Assembly (NCBI RefSeq): GCF_035918155.1
Contig: NZ_CP109327.1
Location: forward strand, 434,001 to 498,000
Direction: 5' to 3'
From: Streptomyces sp. NBC_01591
GTDB lineage: Bacteria > Actinomycetota > Actinomycetes > Streptomycetales > Streptomycetaceae
DNA: 64,000 bases
The position numbers and the translations under genes were made by a program. How positions within the stretch are numbered: the stretch's first letter is position 1; each line of letters opens with the position of its first letter. The notes below the pieces were generated by a model, which saw only the letters and a program-made list of their open reading frames with translations, ran no database searches and was not told the DNA's origin. Below, piece after piece: positions 1-9,065 of the stretch.

Positions 1-2
1 GG

Positions 3-89
3 ATCTACCGCCCGCACCCGGAACAGGGCGCCATCGTCCGGCTGCACGGCGGCGGACGCGGATCAGGCCACGGCTCGGGTGGTCGCTGA
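3..89 (+). CDS. Possible C-terminal end of a gene entering from the left
   Basis: An open frame enters the window and runs to a TGA at 87-89, giving about 28 residues that end in a Gly/His-rich tail (GGGRGSGHGSGGR). The first part has Streptomyces-like G/C third positions. It would overlap the end of the convergent gene at 63-704 by 27 bases. No family can be recognised from so short a piece, and it may be noise. Confidence 0.25.
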   Translation: MYRPHPEQGAIVRLHGGGRGSGHGSGGR

Positions 90-704
90 AGCGAAGCCGA
101 GCCACGTGTGTCGGTTGCCCTCCCAACACCAGCCCACCTTCGGCGCGTTACGGTTGTCTCGGCCGTCTCGCCCGGTCCCATTACTGATCCACAGGGCCGG
201 TGTTCGCGCGTCGAGCGTGCCGTTGGCTTTCCGTAGGCGGGAGCCGATGGTCATGAAGCAGTGGCCCCGTTCGAGTACCGCCGGCTGCTGGAGCACCCAG
301 TGGATGGCCTCCACCAGGAGCAGAGGAGTGCGGCCTCCTTCAACTATGGCGGGTAGTGCCTCGTCAGGGCTCCAGTTCGCCATGTGATCGCCTCGGTCGA
401 GGCCCTCCACCACGTAGATCGGTTCGTCGGGCACGTTCATGGGCTCGATGGGCGAGAACTGATCGATATCGGGCATGTCCACCACGACGAACCCCGGCTT
501 CCCCCGATGCCGGAGCAGGGGCGCGAGGGCCGACGCCGGGACCCGGTCCGCGCCAACCACAAGAAGGCCGGCGCGAGCCCTGGTCTCCGCGGCCATGGAG
601 CGCAGCTCAGCGGGCCGGAAACCGCCGAGTTCATGCACTCCGAGCTCGATCAATCGCTCTGCTTGCGCGGCAATCGAAGGCAGAGTGTGCAATTCGGCTG
701 GCAT
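63..704 (-). CDS. DUF5701-like protein
   Basis: This 213-residue cytoplasmic protein has no signal peptide or membrane segment. I recall the same arrangement in the Streptomyces DUF5701 family: an N-terminal helix (residues 1-30), a FRPAEL segment, a VVDMPDIDQFSP stretch and a C-terminal GSRLRKANGTLDARTPALWIS block. The function of that family is unknown to me. The start is the ATG at 702-704, with GGAG four bases upstream. The open frame continues further upstream, but that part lacks the family pattern and reads like antisense of the next gene, so I excluded it. The family name is from memory, not from a search. Confidence 0.75.
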   Translation of the reverse strand: MPAELHTLPSIAAQAERLIELGVHELGGFRPAELRSMAAETRARAGLLVVGADRVPASALAPLLRHRGKPGFVVVDMPDIDQFSPIEPMNVPDEPIYVVEGLDRGDHMANWSPDEALPAIVEGGRTPLLLVEAIHWVLQQPAVLERGHCFMTIGSRLRKANGTLDARTPALWISNGTGRDGRDNRNAPKVGWCWEGNRHTWLGFASATTRAVA

Positions 705-962
705 GCGACTCCATGGGAACGTCGAGGCAGGGCAGGCTGGTACTCGCCTGCCTACAACGCGATGGACGCCGGAATCGTTCCTCGCTTCCATGACCAATGC
801 CCGACAGCTGGTGACGGACATCGTCGAGAGAGGCAGACCGGCTCTCGTTGCGGGGTCAAGAACCCTGCAAACCTTCCTGGCTGCGTTCTGTCTCTTCGTT
901 CTGTCTCTTCGGTCTTGCGTATCGAGGGACGGACCGCTCCGGAGGCCGCATAAGATCTGCCC

Positions 963-1340
963 GTGATCGCTGATCTGCAATGTGTGGTGCTGGACTGCTC
1001 GGATCCGGCGGAGCTTGCCGGATTCTACTGGTCGCTGCTCGGTGGGACCGTCAATCGGCAGGACAAGCGGTGGGCAGTCGACGACGACTGGACGACGCTG
1101 CACACAGAGGCCGGTCTCGTCCTCGCCTTCCAACGATCCGCCGACTACCGGCCGCCGCAGTGGCCCGACCCTGAACGGCCCCAGCAGTTCCATCTGGACT
1201 TCGGTGTCGCGGACCTCGACCAAGCCCAGGAGCAGGTGCTGGCCTGCGGCGCGACAGTGCTGGACGACGGTACTGACGGGCGGAGCTGGCGCATCTACGC
1301 CGATCCAGCCGGGCATCCGTTCTGCCTGGTCCGCCACTGA
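963..1340 (+). CDS. VOC (glyoxalase/bleomycin-resistance fold) protein
   Basis: This 125-residue protein is a single vicinal-oxygen-chelate domain. It opens with the beta strand DLQCVVLDCSDPAELAGFY, carries the central HLDFGVADLDQAQEQVLACGA segment and closes with YADPAGHPFCLVRH. Such domains bind a metal and act as lyases, dioxygenases or drug-binding proteins. The substrate cannot be told from sequence. Streptomyces genomes hold many short VOC paralogues of this length. The start is a GTG with no strong ribosome site. It stands alone, convergent with the methyltransferase gene that follows. Confidence 0.85.
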   Translation: MIADLQCVVLDCSDPAELAGFYWSLLGGTVNRQDKRWAVDDDWTTLHTEAGLVLAFQRSADYRPPQWPDPERPQQFHLDFGVADLDQAQEQVLACGATVLDDGTDGRSWRIYADPAGHPFCLVRH

Positions 1341-1502
1341 CACCAGTTCCCGGCCCCCTCGGCTCGGTGCGGGATCACGTCCATCACATGCCTGATACCG
1401 CGTCGGCGGAGGGATCGGCACCGGCCCAGCCCACTCGTCGTCAGACAGCTCCCCCTGCTGAGCAGGATGAGAACAACGAGCTACCTGGTCGAAGAGACAC
1501 GC

Positions 1503-2069
1503 CTACAGCCGGCGAGCCGCAACAACCGCTGAACTGGAAGGTGTTGTGAGTACTTCAGTGGCGTCCAGTGCCGGATGAGTGAGGTAGAACAGGCGGAGCT
1601 CATCCACTTCGCCGCCGAAACGAGGCGGCCACTCGGGTGAGGGGGTGAAGTCGTCCAGGATGAGAAGGCCACCGGGAGCGAGCAGCTCGACGACCCCCTG
1701 GGGATCGTCGCGCTTGCCCCCGCCGTCGCAGAAGAAGACGTCGAAGGGGGCATGCTGCTCAAGCAGCCGCCAATCACCGGTGAGAACGCTGACACGCTCG
1801 TCGTCCGCGAAGACACCGGCCGCTCGACAGGCCAGCTCCTCGTCGCGCTCTGCCGTGACCAGGCGTGCATTGGTGCCGAGGCCACTGTGCAGCCAAGCGG
1901 TGCCCACTCCGGAGCCGGTGCCGCTCTCCGCGATGATTCCGTGGGGTTTCGCAGCAGCGGCCAGCCTGAGCAGCCTGCCCACTTCGGGGATGCAGCTCTT
2001 CTTGAATCCCGCCTCAGAGGCGATACGCTCTGCGGCCACCACACGAGGCGGAACCGCACGTTCCGTCAT
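1503..2069 (-). CDS. O-methyltransferase-like class I SAM methyltransferase
   Basis: This 188-residue protein has a class I S-adenosylmethionine fold of the catechol/caffeoyl O-methyltransferase type. The cofactor loop reads IIAESGTGSGVGTAWL (motif I), followed by the acidic TAERDEEL, the FDVFFCDGGGKRDDP motif and a LLAPGGLLILDDF strand. The acceptor is unknown. I chose the ATG at 2067-2069 because MTERAVPPRVVAAERIA begins a normal N-terminal helix; an in-frame extension to 2132 is possible. It stands alone. Confidence 0.8.
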   Translation of the reverse strand: MTERAVPPRVVAAERIASEAGFKKSCIPEVGRLLRLAAAAKPHGIIAESGTGSGVGTAWLHSGLGTNARLVTAERDEELACRAAGVFADDERVSVLTGDWRLLEQHAPFDVFFCDGGGKRDDPQGVVELLAPGGLLILDDFTPSPEWPPRFGGEVDELRLFYLTHPALDATEVLTTPSSSAVVAARRL

Positions 2070-2275
2070 GATTGTGATCACGCCCCCTTCGCTATAGAGC
2101 ATGACGCTATCCGCCAGCAGAGGCCTCCGCACGGCGTTTCGCCGGTCCGGACCCGGAGGATCTTCCCGATCAAAGTACCAACGGCCGTTACGACCGTGAT
2201 CCGTATGTGATCAGCGCCTCGTAATCTCCACGGCCAGGGGATGCACGGGACGAGCAGTCAAAGCGGGGGCAGCAC

Positions 2276-3430
2276 ATGACATACCGGCGCGTGGTGATAT
2301 CGGCGCTGGTGGGCGGGCTGCTTCTCGCAGCGCTTCTGTGGTGGGCGGGGCGAGTGCGCAGGCACTGCACCTGCCGGGCGCCACAAGCGTGTTCGGCAGC
2401 CAGGCAGCCGCCGAGCTCGAACGCTGGCTCATCCCCTGGTCGTACGACCCTCCGGCCTCGGCTCAACTCGGCGCCGAAGTGTCCAGCGGGATCGGGAACA
2501 CGGCCGGGACCGACAGCACCCGCTACCTCTCGCTGTACGCAACCGCGCAGCAGATCCGGTTCGCCGCGGTCTTCGCCTTCTTCGTGCCCGTGGCGCTGCT
2601 CTTGATCGGCAGGGCTGCCCCCGGTGCACGGCCGGATGCCGGCCGCGCTGCTCGCGGTGTGGGCCTGGTGGCCGGGACTCTGGCGGTGGGCCGTCTCCGC
2701 GCCGTGGCTGATCGCCGCGCAGGGGCATGGCAGTTACCGCTTCCTGCCCCAGCTGGCGAGCGTGATCTCCTCCGGGCGGCAAGTACTGCTGGGGACCGCG
2801 CTGGTCGCGGCGGTGGGAACGGTGCTCGTCGCGCGGGTCACCGCCAAGGGCGCCGGACCGCTGCCGCAGGTGGTCGTCCGGGTGCGCCCCGCCCGGCTGG
2901 CCACCACCGCCGGGACCGCGGTGATCGCGCTGTCCCTGGTGGTCCTCTCGTACCAGCCGGTCGCCGCCGCCCTCCAGACGGTCTCCCCCGACGGCGGGCT
3001 GTTCGCCGAACCGGGCGATCTCCTGCGCCAGTGGCTGCTGCTCGGCGCCTGGTCGATCCCGTCGGGCGCGCCGATCGGCGACTGGCTCCTGTACCGGGCC
3101 GCCGTTGTGCTGCTGCTCGCCGTGGTGCTGGCACTGCGGCGGCCGCCCCGGCTGCTCACCCGGACCACTGTCCCGGCGATGGCCGTGGGCGCAGTCTGCG
3201 CGACCGTCCTCGGGCTGCTGGCGAGCCAGCTGCTCCGGATGGCGACGGACGGGGTGGGACTGCGCTGGGGGCTGCTGCAACTTGCCGCCGGCATTGGTGG
3301 CGGCGTGCCGGCCGCCCTGACCTGTGGGCCGGCGGCGGGAGTCGCGGCTGCCGTGACGCTGCGGGTGGCCGAGGACCGCACGGAGACAGTCGACGCCACG
3401 GCCTCCGTCCAGGCTTCCGACCGACCCTAG
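2276..3430 (+). pseudogene. Multi-pass membrane protein gene with two compensating frameshifts
   Basis: The gene starts with MTYRRVVISALVGGLLLAAL, a clear first membrane segment. Near 2333-2346 the reading moves back one frame, continuing as GGASAQALHLPGATSVFGSQ with a further membrane segment (RFAAVFAFFVPVALLLIG). Near 2616-2624, in a CCCCCGG run, it moves forward again and stays open to 3430 with several more hydrophobic segments. The two changes cancel out, so one membrane protein of about 384 residues would result if one base were missing at the first site and one extra at the second. Family and function are unknown. It could be a recent pseudogene or sequence error. Confidence 0.55.
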
Positions 3431-4075
3431 TACGGTCGGGCCGCGATGAGATCGGGGTTCGCTACGGAGCTACGGCACTGCCACCATCTCGCCTCAACGC
3501 TCGCCGACCGGACCGCCACTGGGGCAAGCAGGTCCGCCCCACCCGGACCTCGGGCCGCCGAAGTGAAATGCGGTCCCTGGCTGCCAGACCGCCACGTCCT
3601 CGGATGAGCAGCTTCAACACGCACCGGATACGGGTCTGCGACGAGAGCCTGCTGACGCTCGTCCGGCATACGAATCTACGGTCGTGCCTCGTGCACTTCG
3701 CCCCCCTACGGCTTCCGAGCCACGTATCACCACCTCTGCTTCAGTGCGGGAATTTCCAAACACTTGGAGAAGGATCCGAACTCGCTCGTACGCGCGGCAG
3801 GTCAGCGGCGAAACCCAGGAGTGGCAACGCCCGGGCACTGGCCACCTCGCCGCTGTCCGAGCTGATCACCAGCACAGAAGGGTAGAAGGATCAGGGGCGC
3901 CTATCGGTGCGTGATCGAGCCGGAATGCGCGACGGATGGCGGATGACCTCTTGGGTGACAACCGTGAGCATGGTCCTCATGGATTCCGAACTCGGAGCAT
4001 TCATCCCGTTGTTCCCCCGCGAACCGACCTGAACGACCCGGTCACCGCGCCCACCGTCCCGATAGGATCGGCTCA
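3431..4075. other. Stretch without a recognisable gene
   Basis: About 645 bases. Short open frames exist on both strands, but none has consistent third-position G/C bias, a ribosome site or a family I recognise. It may be the remains of decayed genes. I see no tRNA, terminator hairpin or insertion-sequence end here. Confidence 0.5.
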
Positions 4076-4108
4076 TGGGTAAGGGGGGAAGCCATCCTCG
4101 CGATCGTC

Positions 4109-4856
4109 GTGACCGCGATACTCGGGCTCAGCTCGCTGTTGATCTGGTACGAATCGATGTCGCGGTGGCGGGAACTGAAGACGCCGCAGGCCCCGCGTGA
4201 TCCAGCCCGCTACTTCCGAAGGCGCATGTTCGCATGGGAAAGCGCACCGGTGGAGGCAGCCCGGTGGAAGTCGACCAGCAGCAAGGTCACCGCTGACGAC
4301 GCCGACGGCGTCGAGGTCGAGGTCGCCCAGATCCTCGCTGTCCTCGACGGCACGAGCAGCGACGACGTCAACGATATCCACACCAGGCTGCGGCTACGGC
4401 TGCCCGACGGGCACGAGACCGTGGTGAACACGTTCGTCAATGACACCATGAACGTTCGCCCGGGCATGTTCGTGCCAGCCCGGCCGTTCCGTGCCGGGCT
4501 CAGTCATGTGTCGGGCGACACCGTCGAGCCGGTCGAGAACCTCTCCCCCGCGGACACCCGCCGCCTTCTGCTCGATCACCGTCGTGGGCTGGGGCTTCTG
4601 GACGACTCCTGCGATGCGCTCATGACCGGCCACGCCGGACTGACAAAGCTCACCGCACTGAGCCCGACCGGCCGAGTGCGGTCCGGACACGTGGAAGTCG
4701 ACCTGAGCGTCCAGCCGGACGACACCGGGTCCGGGGTCGTGTCGGTACGGGGGGTTCCTGCGCCCCGAGGAGATCGCTACCGCCCGGCACTGCGGCGAAG
4801 TCCCCCTGACCCAGCCGGCCCGAGGACAGTGGGCACTGTGGCCCACGTGGTACTGA
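4109..4856 (+). pseudogene. Unknown membrane-anchored protein, frameshifted near its C terminus
   Basis: The reading starts with one hydrophobic helix (TAILGLSSLLIWY), followed by a soluble region rich in acidic residues (about 30-215), possibly a beta domain. At a run of six G (4749-4754) the natural continuation moves to another frame, FLRPEEIATARHCGEVPLTQ, ending WALWPTWY and a stop at 4854-4856. This continuation has the right codon bias, whereas the unshifted frame becomes Arg/Pro-rich noise. One extra G explains it. The true start is uncertain: the GTG at 4109 lies about 17 bases from a GGGGGGAAG stretch. Family unknown. The next gene follows within 31 bases. Confidence 0.5.
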
Positions 4857-4886
4857 CCATGGTCGCCGCCAGCACGCCTGCTCACG

Positions 4887-5459
4887 GTGACAGGGGCGCC
4901 GGATGACTTCATGGTCGCCCAGCACGCCAGGTACGTCCGGCGGATGCGGGCACGCCGGCGCCTCACGATCCCACTGGCAGCGCTCACGATCGTGGTCACC
5001 ATGGTCTGCCTTGCCCGATTCGGCTGGTCATGGTGGGTACTTCCGGGAGGATTCGGAGCATTGTGCGCTCTCGGGATCGCGAACTTCGCCAACCACGGCG
5101 AAGGTGAGCGGGGACGGCCTGACACCACGGTAGAGGTCACCTGCGTCGTCGGTGTCGAGATCCTCGACTGGGGCACCACCGACGCTGCCGGGCAGCACGG
5201 CGTGCGCGTGATCGGACGGCCCCTCGGGTATCCGCGCCCCAACCGCCGGTCCCCACCCCAGCCGTTCCAAAGGCGTATGCACCATCGTGCCCCGGACACT
5301 CTGAGTACCCGACACACCGGAAGCCTCAGGTCCTGGGCACGCCCCGGTCGCGGCTGGTGGGCTCATGAACGTCCTCGCCCGGTGGGCTTTTCAGTTCTCG
5401 CGGCGCGCAAAGCGGCGAGGCGGAGGATGTCTGGGGCAAATTCGCTCGCGCTCGCGTGA
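4887..5459 (+). CDS. Small membrane protein of unknown function
   Basis: This 190-residue reading starts at GTG with MTGAPDDFMVAQHARYVRRM. Two hydrophobic helices follow a basic stretch (IPLAALTIVVTMVCLARFGW and WWVLPGGFGALCALGIANF), then a beta-like segment VEVTCVVGVEILDW. The last 80 residues are Arg/Pro-rich and may be out of frame, so the true C terminus could lie earlier. It sits directly behind another membrane-anchored unknown and is probably co-transcribed with it. No family recognised. Confidence 0.5.
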   Translation: MTGAPDDFMVAQHARYVRRMRARRRLTIPLAALTIVVTMVCLARFGWSWWVLPGGFGALCALGIANFANHGEGERGRPDTTVEVTCVVGVEILDWGTTDAAGQHGVRVIGRPLGYPRPNRRSPPQPFQRRMHHRAPDTLSTRHTGSLRSWARPGRGWWAHERPRPVGFSVLAARKAARRRMSGANSLALA

Positions 5460-5510
5460 CTCTTCTGATGTGGTGATCGGCACGAGGCGCTTTGGAGCGA
5501 GGGGACTGCT

Positions 5511-5954
5511 GTGGCGGACGACGGATGCATATTCTGCGCGATAGTGCGCGGTCAGGCGGATGCCAGCATCGTTCATGAAGATCAGTCGGTGATCGCCTTC
5601 ATGGATCTCCAGCCCGTCAACCCAGGCCACTTGTTGGTCGTTCCCAAGACGCACGCGGTGGGGCTGGAGGATCTCCAGGAGGACGTCGGCGTCCAGGTCT
5701 GGAAGGTGGCGCACCGGCTCGGGCGGGCATTGCGCCGATCAGGCCTGCGGTGTGAGGGCGTCAACCTGCTCCTTGCGGACGGCAAGGCAGCGTTCCAGGA
5801 AGTTTTCCATGTGCACCTCCATGTGATCCCCCGCTTCGCAGGTGATCCCTTTCGCATTGGCTCCGACTGGCGTGTTCATGAACGAGAGCAGCTCGACGAG
5901 ACGTCTGCTGCCGTCCGCAGCGGTCTCGCCGCCCTGGACGCCTTGCAACGTTGA
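5511..5954 (+). CDS. HIT family nucleotide hydrolase/transferase
   Basis: This 147-residue protein has the complete histidine triad FHVHLHVIPRF near residues 100-110, with the middle histidines attacking the alpha phosphate of the substrate. The N terminus DDGCIFCAIVRGQADASIVHED is typical of HIT proteins of the Hint/diadenosine-phosphate hydrolase group, including the CxxC zinc-like start. Likely substrates are AMP conjugates or dinucleoside polyphosphates; the exact one is unknown. The start is GTG at 5511. It is a single gene, with no obvious operon partner. Confidence 0.92.
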   Translation: MADDGCIFCAIVRGQADASIVHEDQSVIAFMDLQPVNPGHLLVVPKTHAVGLEDLQEDVGVQVWKVAHRLGRALRRSGLRCEGVNLLLADGKAAFQEVFHVHLHVIPRFAGDPFRIGSDWRVHEREQLDETSAAVRSGLAALDALQR

Positions 5955-6080
5955 CGCCCGATGGGTGGGCCGATCCCAGCGATCGTCAGTTGTCTGGAGC
6001 GGCTTCGGGGTCGGACGGCCCCGCGATCGCCCTGGATCGAAGAGGCCGACCGCCACAACTTTCCACCCGTCGCTCATCGC

Positions 6081-6422
6081 TCACCAATCCCTGGCGGCGA
6101 TCAGCTCCTCTACGTCTGCGTCCGAGAACCCGTAGGCCGACGCCACGAACCAGAAATCCTCGGCTATCTCCTCCCGCGCAACGGTCTCGATCTCACTCCC
6201 TGCCGCCTCGAACTCGGCCTCCAGCAGGTTGAACTGCTCCGTCGCCGCCTCCGTGAGCACATACAGCGCCGGCAGATCCGCCGGCCGCTCTGCCTCGATC
6301 CGCTCGCACAGCTTCAGCAGGATCGTCCTGCCCTTGTCGAGGACGTGATCCGGAAAGTATTCGTCCGCGTACAACTGATGCAGAAAGGCGTGCTCAGTCA
6401 CCTGCTGGTTCGTGATCGGCAT
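6081..6422 (-). CDS. DUF5713-like protein
   Basis: This 113-residue acidic, helical protein starts MPITNQQVTEHAFLHQLYAD and ends YGFSDADVEELIAARDW. I recall this pattern as the DUF5713 family common in Streptomyces and other bacteria; the molecular role is not known. There is no signal peptide or membrane segment. The ATG at 6420-6422 is preceded by the purine-rich AGAGAGATGGGG, which fixes the start, although the frame stays open upstream. The family assignment is from memory. Confidence 0.8.
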   Translation of the reverse strand: MPITNQQVTEHAFLHQLYADEYFPDHVLDKGRTILLKLCERIEAERPADLPALYVLTEAATEQFNLLEAEFEAAGSEIETVAREEIAEDFWFVASAYGFSDADVEELIAARDW

Positions 6423-6582
6423 GGTGCCCCATCTCTCTCGAAGAGCCAACGTGCCGATCATGCACCACGCCACTGACAAGCTCGGCGCGAGACCCGGGAC
6501 CAGCACTTTCACCACGCGCCCCAGCACCCCAGTGCGCTGCTTCGCGTTCCGTGCGCGAGTTACGCGGCGAAGCCGATATGGG

Positions 6583-7317
6583 TCACGTACGCGTACCGGC
6601 TCCGGCCCGCCGAAGGGCCGGGCGGAACTGCTCCAGCAAAGCGACAGCGGCGTCCCGGTCCGGCTCGCAGGTGAGCTTCTCGCCCTCCTCGTACGGTGTG
6701 ACGCGCAGCGCCGCTGTCACAGTGTCGGGATCCCAGGCGCCCGCGCGAACCGCGGCCAGAAGAGCGGTCAGAGCACGTTCCTCGGCCTCGCCCTCGGTGT
6801 GCGCGTACAGTGCCTCACCGGCCTCGGCGAGCAGATGCCGGTCGTCGACGACGTGCTCGACCACCAGGCCCGGCACTCCCAGCGCGGAAACCCACGACGT
6901 CCCGTCCCAGCGGGCTGCGCCACTGAACGTCCGCTCCGTCTCCCCGGCGAAGGGGCCCGGCAGTGCGGTCAGGCCCAGCGCGGCGGTGACGTCGTCGGCG
7001 TTCAGGGGAGCGCCACGCTCGTCGTGGTCAGTCACCACGAGCACGGGTGCAGCTGGGCTCAGGTCCAGTACGAGCGAGCTGCCGCCCCCGTCGTCGTACG
7101 CCACCAGCACAGGCTCGGGGGCATGCCGCGGCCGCAGTCCGGCGGAAGCGAACACCGCCACCTGGAAGGCGATGCCCGCGGTCAGCGCAGCGGCGAGGGG
7201 AGCTGGGACCAGCCAAGGCGCTTTCTCATGGCCCCAATTGTGTCGCCCACCACCGACAGCCCCGGCGAGGGCGTGCGAGACTCGACCGACCCGGGGCACC
7301 GCTGGTTCCGTGACCAC
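6583..7317 (-). CDS. Hypothetical protein
   Basis: The frame encodes up to 244 residues. A mildly hydrophobic stretch near residues 35-60 (LAAALTAGIAFQVAVFASAG) is followed by alternating strands and helices (PVLVAYDDGGGSSLVLDLS, APVLVVTDHDERGAPLNADD) and an acidic C-terminal half. The first 35 residues look poor and the true start may be later. The stretch could be a signal or anchor segment, but its charge pattern is weak. No family recognised; it may be a secreted or membrane-associated lineage-specific protein. Confidence 0.55.
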   Translation of the reverse strand: MVTEPAVPRVGRVSHALAGAVGGGRHNWGHEKAPWLVPAPLAAALTAGIAFQVAVFASAGLRPRHAPEPVLVAYDDGGGSSLVLDLSPAAPVLVVTDHDERGAPLNADDVTAALGLTALPGPFAGETERTFSGAARWDGTSWVSALGVPGLVVEHVVDDRHLLAEAGEALYAHTEGEAEERALTALLAAVRAGAWDPDTVTAALRVTPYEEGEKLTCEPDRDAAVALLEQFRPALRRAGAGTRT

Positions 7318-7433
7318 CTGACGGCCACGGTCCTGGACCCTTCCGGGACGGTGGACGAAGGCTCCCAGGGCAGCGCAGGGTTGTAGGGGCGAGTGCGGGG
7401 CCGTACTCGTACACCCGGAAGCACCCGCTGAAC

Positions 7434-7967
7434 CTAGCCCCGGTCGGTGGCATGCTCCTTCAAGAAGGCGCCTGCGTGGGCGGCAGCTTCTTCCTTCGTT
7501 GCGTAGTACGAGGTGCTGTCGGCCTCATCGCGTGTTCCATCGGCCCCCTCTCCGGCCCATCGCCAGCCACCCGCTGAGGGGTCCCGGGTCAATTCGGCGC
7601 TGCCACCGCACAGTTCGATGCGGCTCGGCTCCGCTTCCGCGGAGGCCGGCCTGTCGACGGCATCGGGCCATTTCTTGCGGGCGCCCTGCCGGGTAATGCC
7701 CCAAGCGGCACCCAACTGCTCGTAGCTCGCTCCATAGGAGCCGGCTGTCGTTGCTGCGATCGCTGTCAGCCGCTTGACTTCCGCGTCCACCACCTTCCAG
7801 GTGGTGAGGATCGACAGAGTCACGCCGACAGGGTCGGCATCCCACATGCGCTCTTCAGGAAGTCCGGTCGCTCGGGCACGGATGGCCGAGGCGAGTGGGT
7901 TGAGGGCGTCCAGAAGAGCCTTGTCAAGGGCCGTCTGTTCCGCAGCGGTGATCTCAGGCAGCATCAT
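7434..7967 (-). CDS. Helix-turn-helix protein, probably autoregulated
   Basis: This 177-residue protein begins MMLPEITAAEQTALDKALLD. A helix-turn-helix-like segment lies in the middle (about residues 80-105: YEQLGAAWGITRQGARKKWP), followed by a C-terminal acidic region with YYATKEEAAAHAGAFLKEH. The QGARKKWP tail after the helix resembles inversion-free recognition helices in small Streptomyces HTH proteins I cannot name. The start is one of two adjacent ATGs (7962-7967). A perfect 7+7 inverted repeat lies four bases upstream, so a bound protein would block both transcription and initiation. Family unknown. Confidence 0.65.
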   Translation of the reverse strand: MMLPEITAAEQTALDKALLDALNPLASAIRARATGLPEERMWDADPVGVTLSILTTWKVVDAEVKRLTAIAATTAGSYGASYEQLGAAWGITRQGARKKWPDAVDRPASAEAEPSRIELCGGSAELTRDPSAGGWRWAGEGADGTRDEADSTSYYATKEEAAAHAGAFLKEHATDRG

Positions 7968-7970
7968 GCA

Positions 7971-8016
7971 GGTAACTCTAGTTACCAAATAGGGATCCTG
8001 CAACAAAAGTTACCAA
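7971..8016. promoter_or_regulatory. Palindromic operator with a third half-site
   Basis: GGTAACT at 7971-7977 and AGTTACC at 7980-7986 form a perfect inverted repeat with a 2-base spacer. A third copy, AGTTACCAA, recurs at 8008-8016, in the same orientation as 7980-7988 and 28 bp away. This AT-rich motif is unusual here and sits exactly between the HTH gene (starting at 7967) and the gene ending at 8038. I infer an operator for the HTH protein. It is not proven. Confidence 0.6.
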
Positions 8017-8037
8017 GGGCTGTCTGGGTCGCGATGT

Positions 8038-8388
8038 TCACAGGTCGGTCCAGACATGCCCTGGGTAGTAGTTGGACTCGCCTCGGAAGAACCGGTCGGC
8101 GAGGTCACCGATACGTTCGAGGCACTCCTCGTAGTAGGCATCCGGTGCCGGTCTCGGAAAGGCGGGGTGCGATGTCCACGACGGCACGGCCGTCGCGACC
8201 TCGTAGAACCCTTCGGCCAGCCAGCGATCGATCTTCTCGCTCGTCTCGAACTGTGCGCATGCTGCCCGCATGGCCTGCTCCAGACGGGTAAAGGCGGTCC
8301 GGTCCCACTGCCGGCCACGCAGCTGGAGAAGGAAGCTGCCCTCCTCGGCGTTGAACTCCCGCCTCAGAACTTCGATCGTCTCGTCCAT
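8038..8388 (-). CDS. Hypothetical small acidic protein
   Basis: This 116-residue soluble protein starts MDETIEVLRREFNAEEGSFL. It is rich in aromatic and acidic residues and ends RGESNYYPGHVWTDL. The composition resembles immunity-like or SMI1-type small proteins, but no defining motif is visible, so I assign no function. It lies directly upstream of the HTH gene on the same strand and could be transcribed with it, although the putative operator between them suggests a separate promoter. Confidence 0.65.
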   Translation of the reverse strand: MDETIEVLRREFNAEEGSFLLQLRGRQWDRTAFTRLEQAMRAACAQFETSEKIDRWLAEGFYEVATAVPSWTSHPAFPRPAPDAYYEECLERIGDLADRFFRGESNYYPGHVWTDL

Positions 8389-8456
8389 GGGACGAGATCA
8401 TGGCAGCTGCGAAAGGCATCGGTTCAGCGGGGCGGGGAACTCACCGTGCACCCTGT

Positions 8457-8828
8457 TCAGATCCACCTGTCGGGTTCACCGGGCCCCCAGCCTCGCTGCA
8501 GGGACTGCGTCTCCGTCACCGCCATCCGTGCCGACAACCACGCGTCGTACACTGCGGCCAGGCGCGGCCCGCCGCTGCCGGACCGGACCCGGTCGCGGTA
8601 CACGTGCAGCTCGGACTTGGGCATCCTGCCCACCCAGCCGACGTACTCGAGCAGCGTCATCCCCCGGTCACGCGCCTCCTCGGTGAGGATGGTTCGGTGG
8701 TGGTCGGAGATCTCGCCGATGCGCTCCGGGTGGACCTTCGTACGGATGAGGGTGCCGTCGCGCAACTTGTCCATGGTCCAACCGGCGTTGTCGTCGGCGG
8801 CGCTACCGCCGTTGCGTCGCATGGTCAT
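8457..8828 (-). CDS. Hypothetical protein
   Basis: This is a soluble protein of about 123 residues. The well-behaved core starts at MDKLRDGTLIRTKVHPERIGE and continues LEYVGWVGRMPKSELHVYRD. The start is uncertain among the ATG at 8828, the ATG at 8822 and the ATG at 8774. The longest overlaps the stop of the upstream fragment, which would allow coupling. Family and function unknown. Confidence 0.5.
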   Translation of the reverse strand: MTMRRNGGSAADDNAGWTMDKLRDGTLIRTKVHPERIGEISDHHRTILTEEARDRGMTLLEYVGWVGRMPKSELHVYRDRVRSGSGGPRLAAVYDAWLSARMAVTETQSLQRGWGPGEPDRWI

Positions 8829-9054
8829 GTCCAGGATTGTCGTACCAACGCCCGGCATGCAGCCACCCCTCCGGCATGGCTTCCCGGCGCGGCAGCGACG
8901 ACAAGTCATCCCCGACGAAGGGTTCCAGCGTGCTCCACCCGTACGCGCCTATCTGTCGCGGGAGGCCATGGCACAGGCCGGGTTCCCGTCGGCGCCGGAC
9001 GCCTGTGTCGCGAGCATGCCGATCCGCGAGACAGGTTCGCGCCTGCCCGCCCAC
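8803..9054 (-). pseudogene. Possible gene fragment upstream of the hypothetical at 8457
   Basis: The last 50 residues (GAYGWSTLEPFVGDDLSS through PEGWLHAGRWYDN) have good Streptomyces codon bias and a natural composition. The N-terminal 30 residues are Arg/Cys-rich and look out of frame. This suggests the tail of a truncated or frameshifted gene. I cannot name it. Confidence 0.3.
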
Positions 9055-9065
9055 GAGACCCTGGA

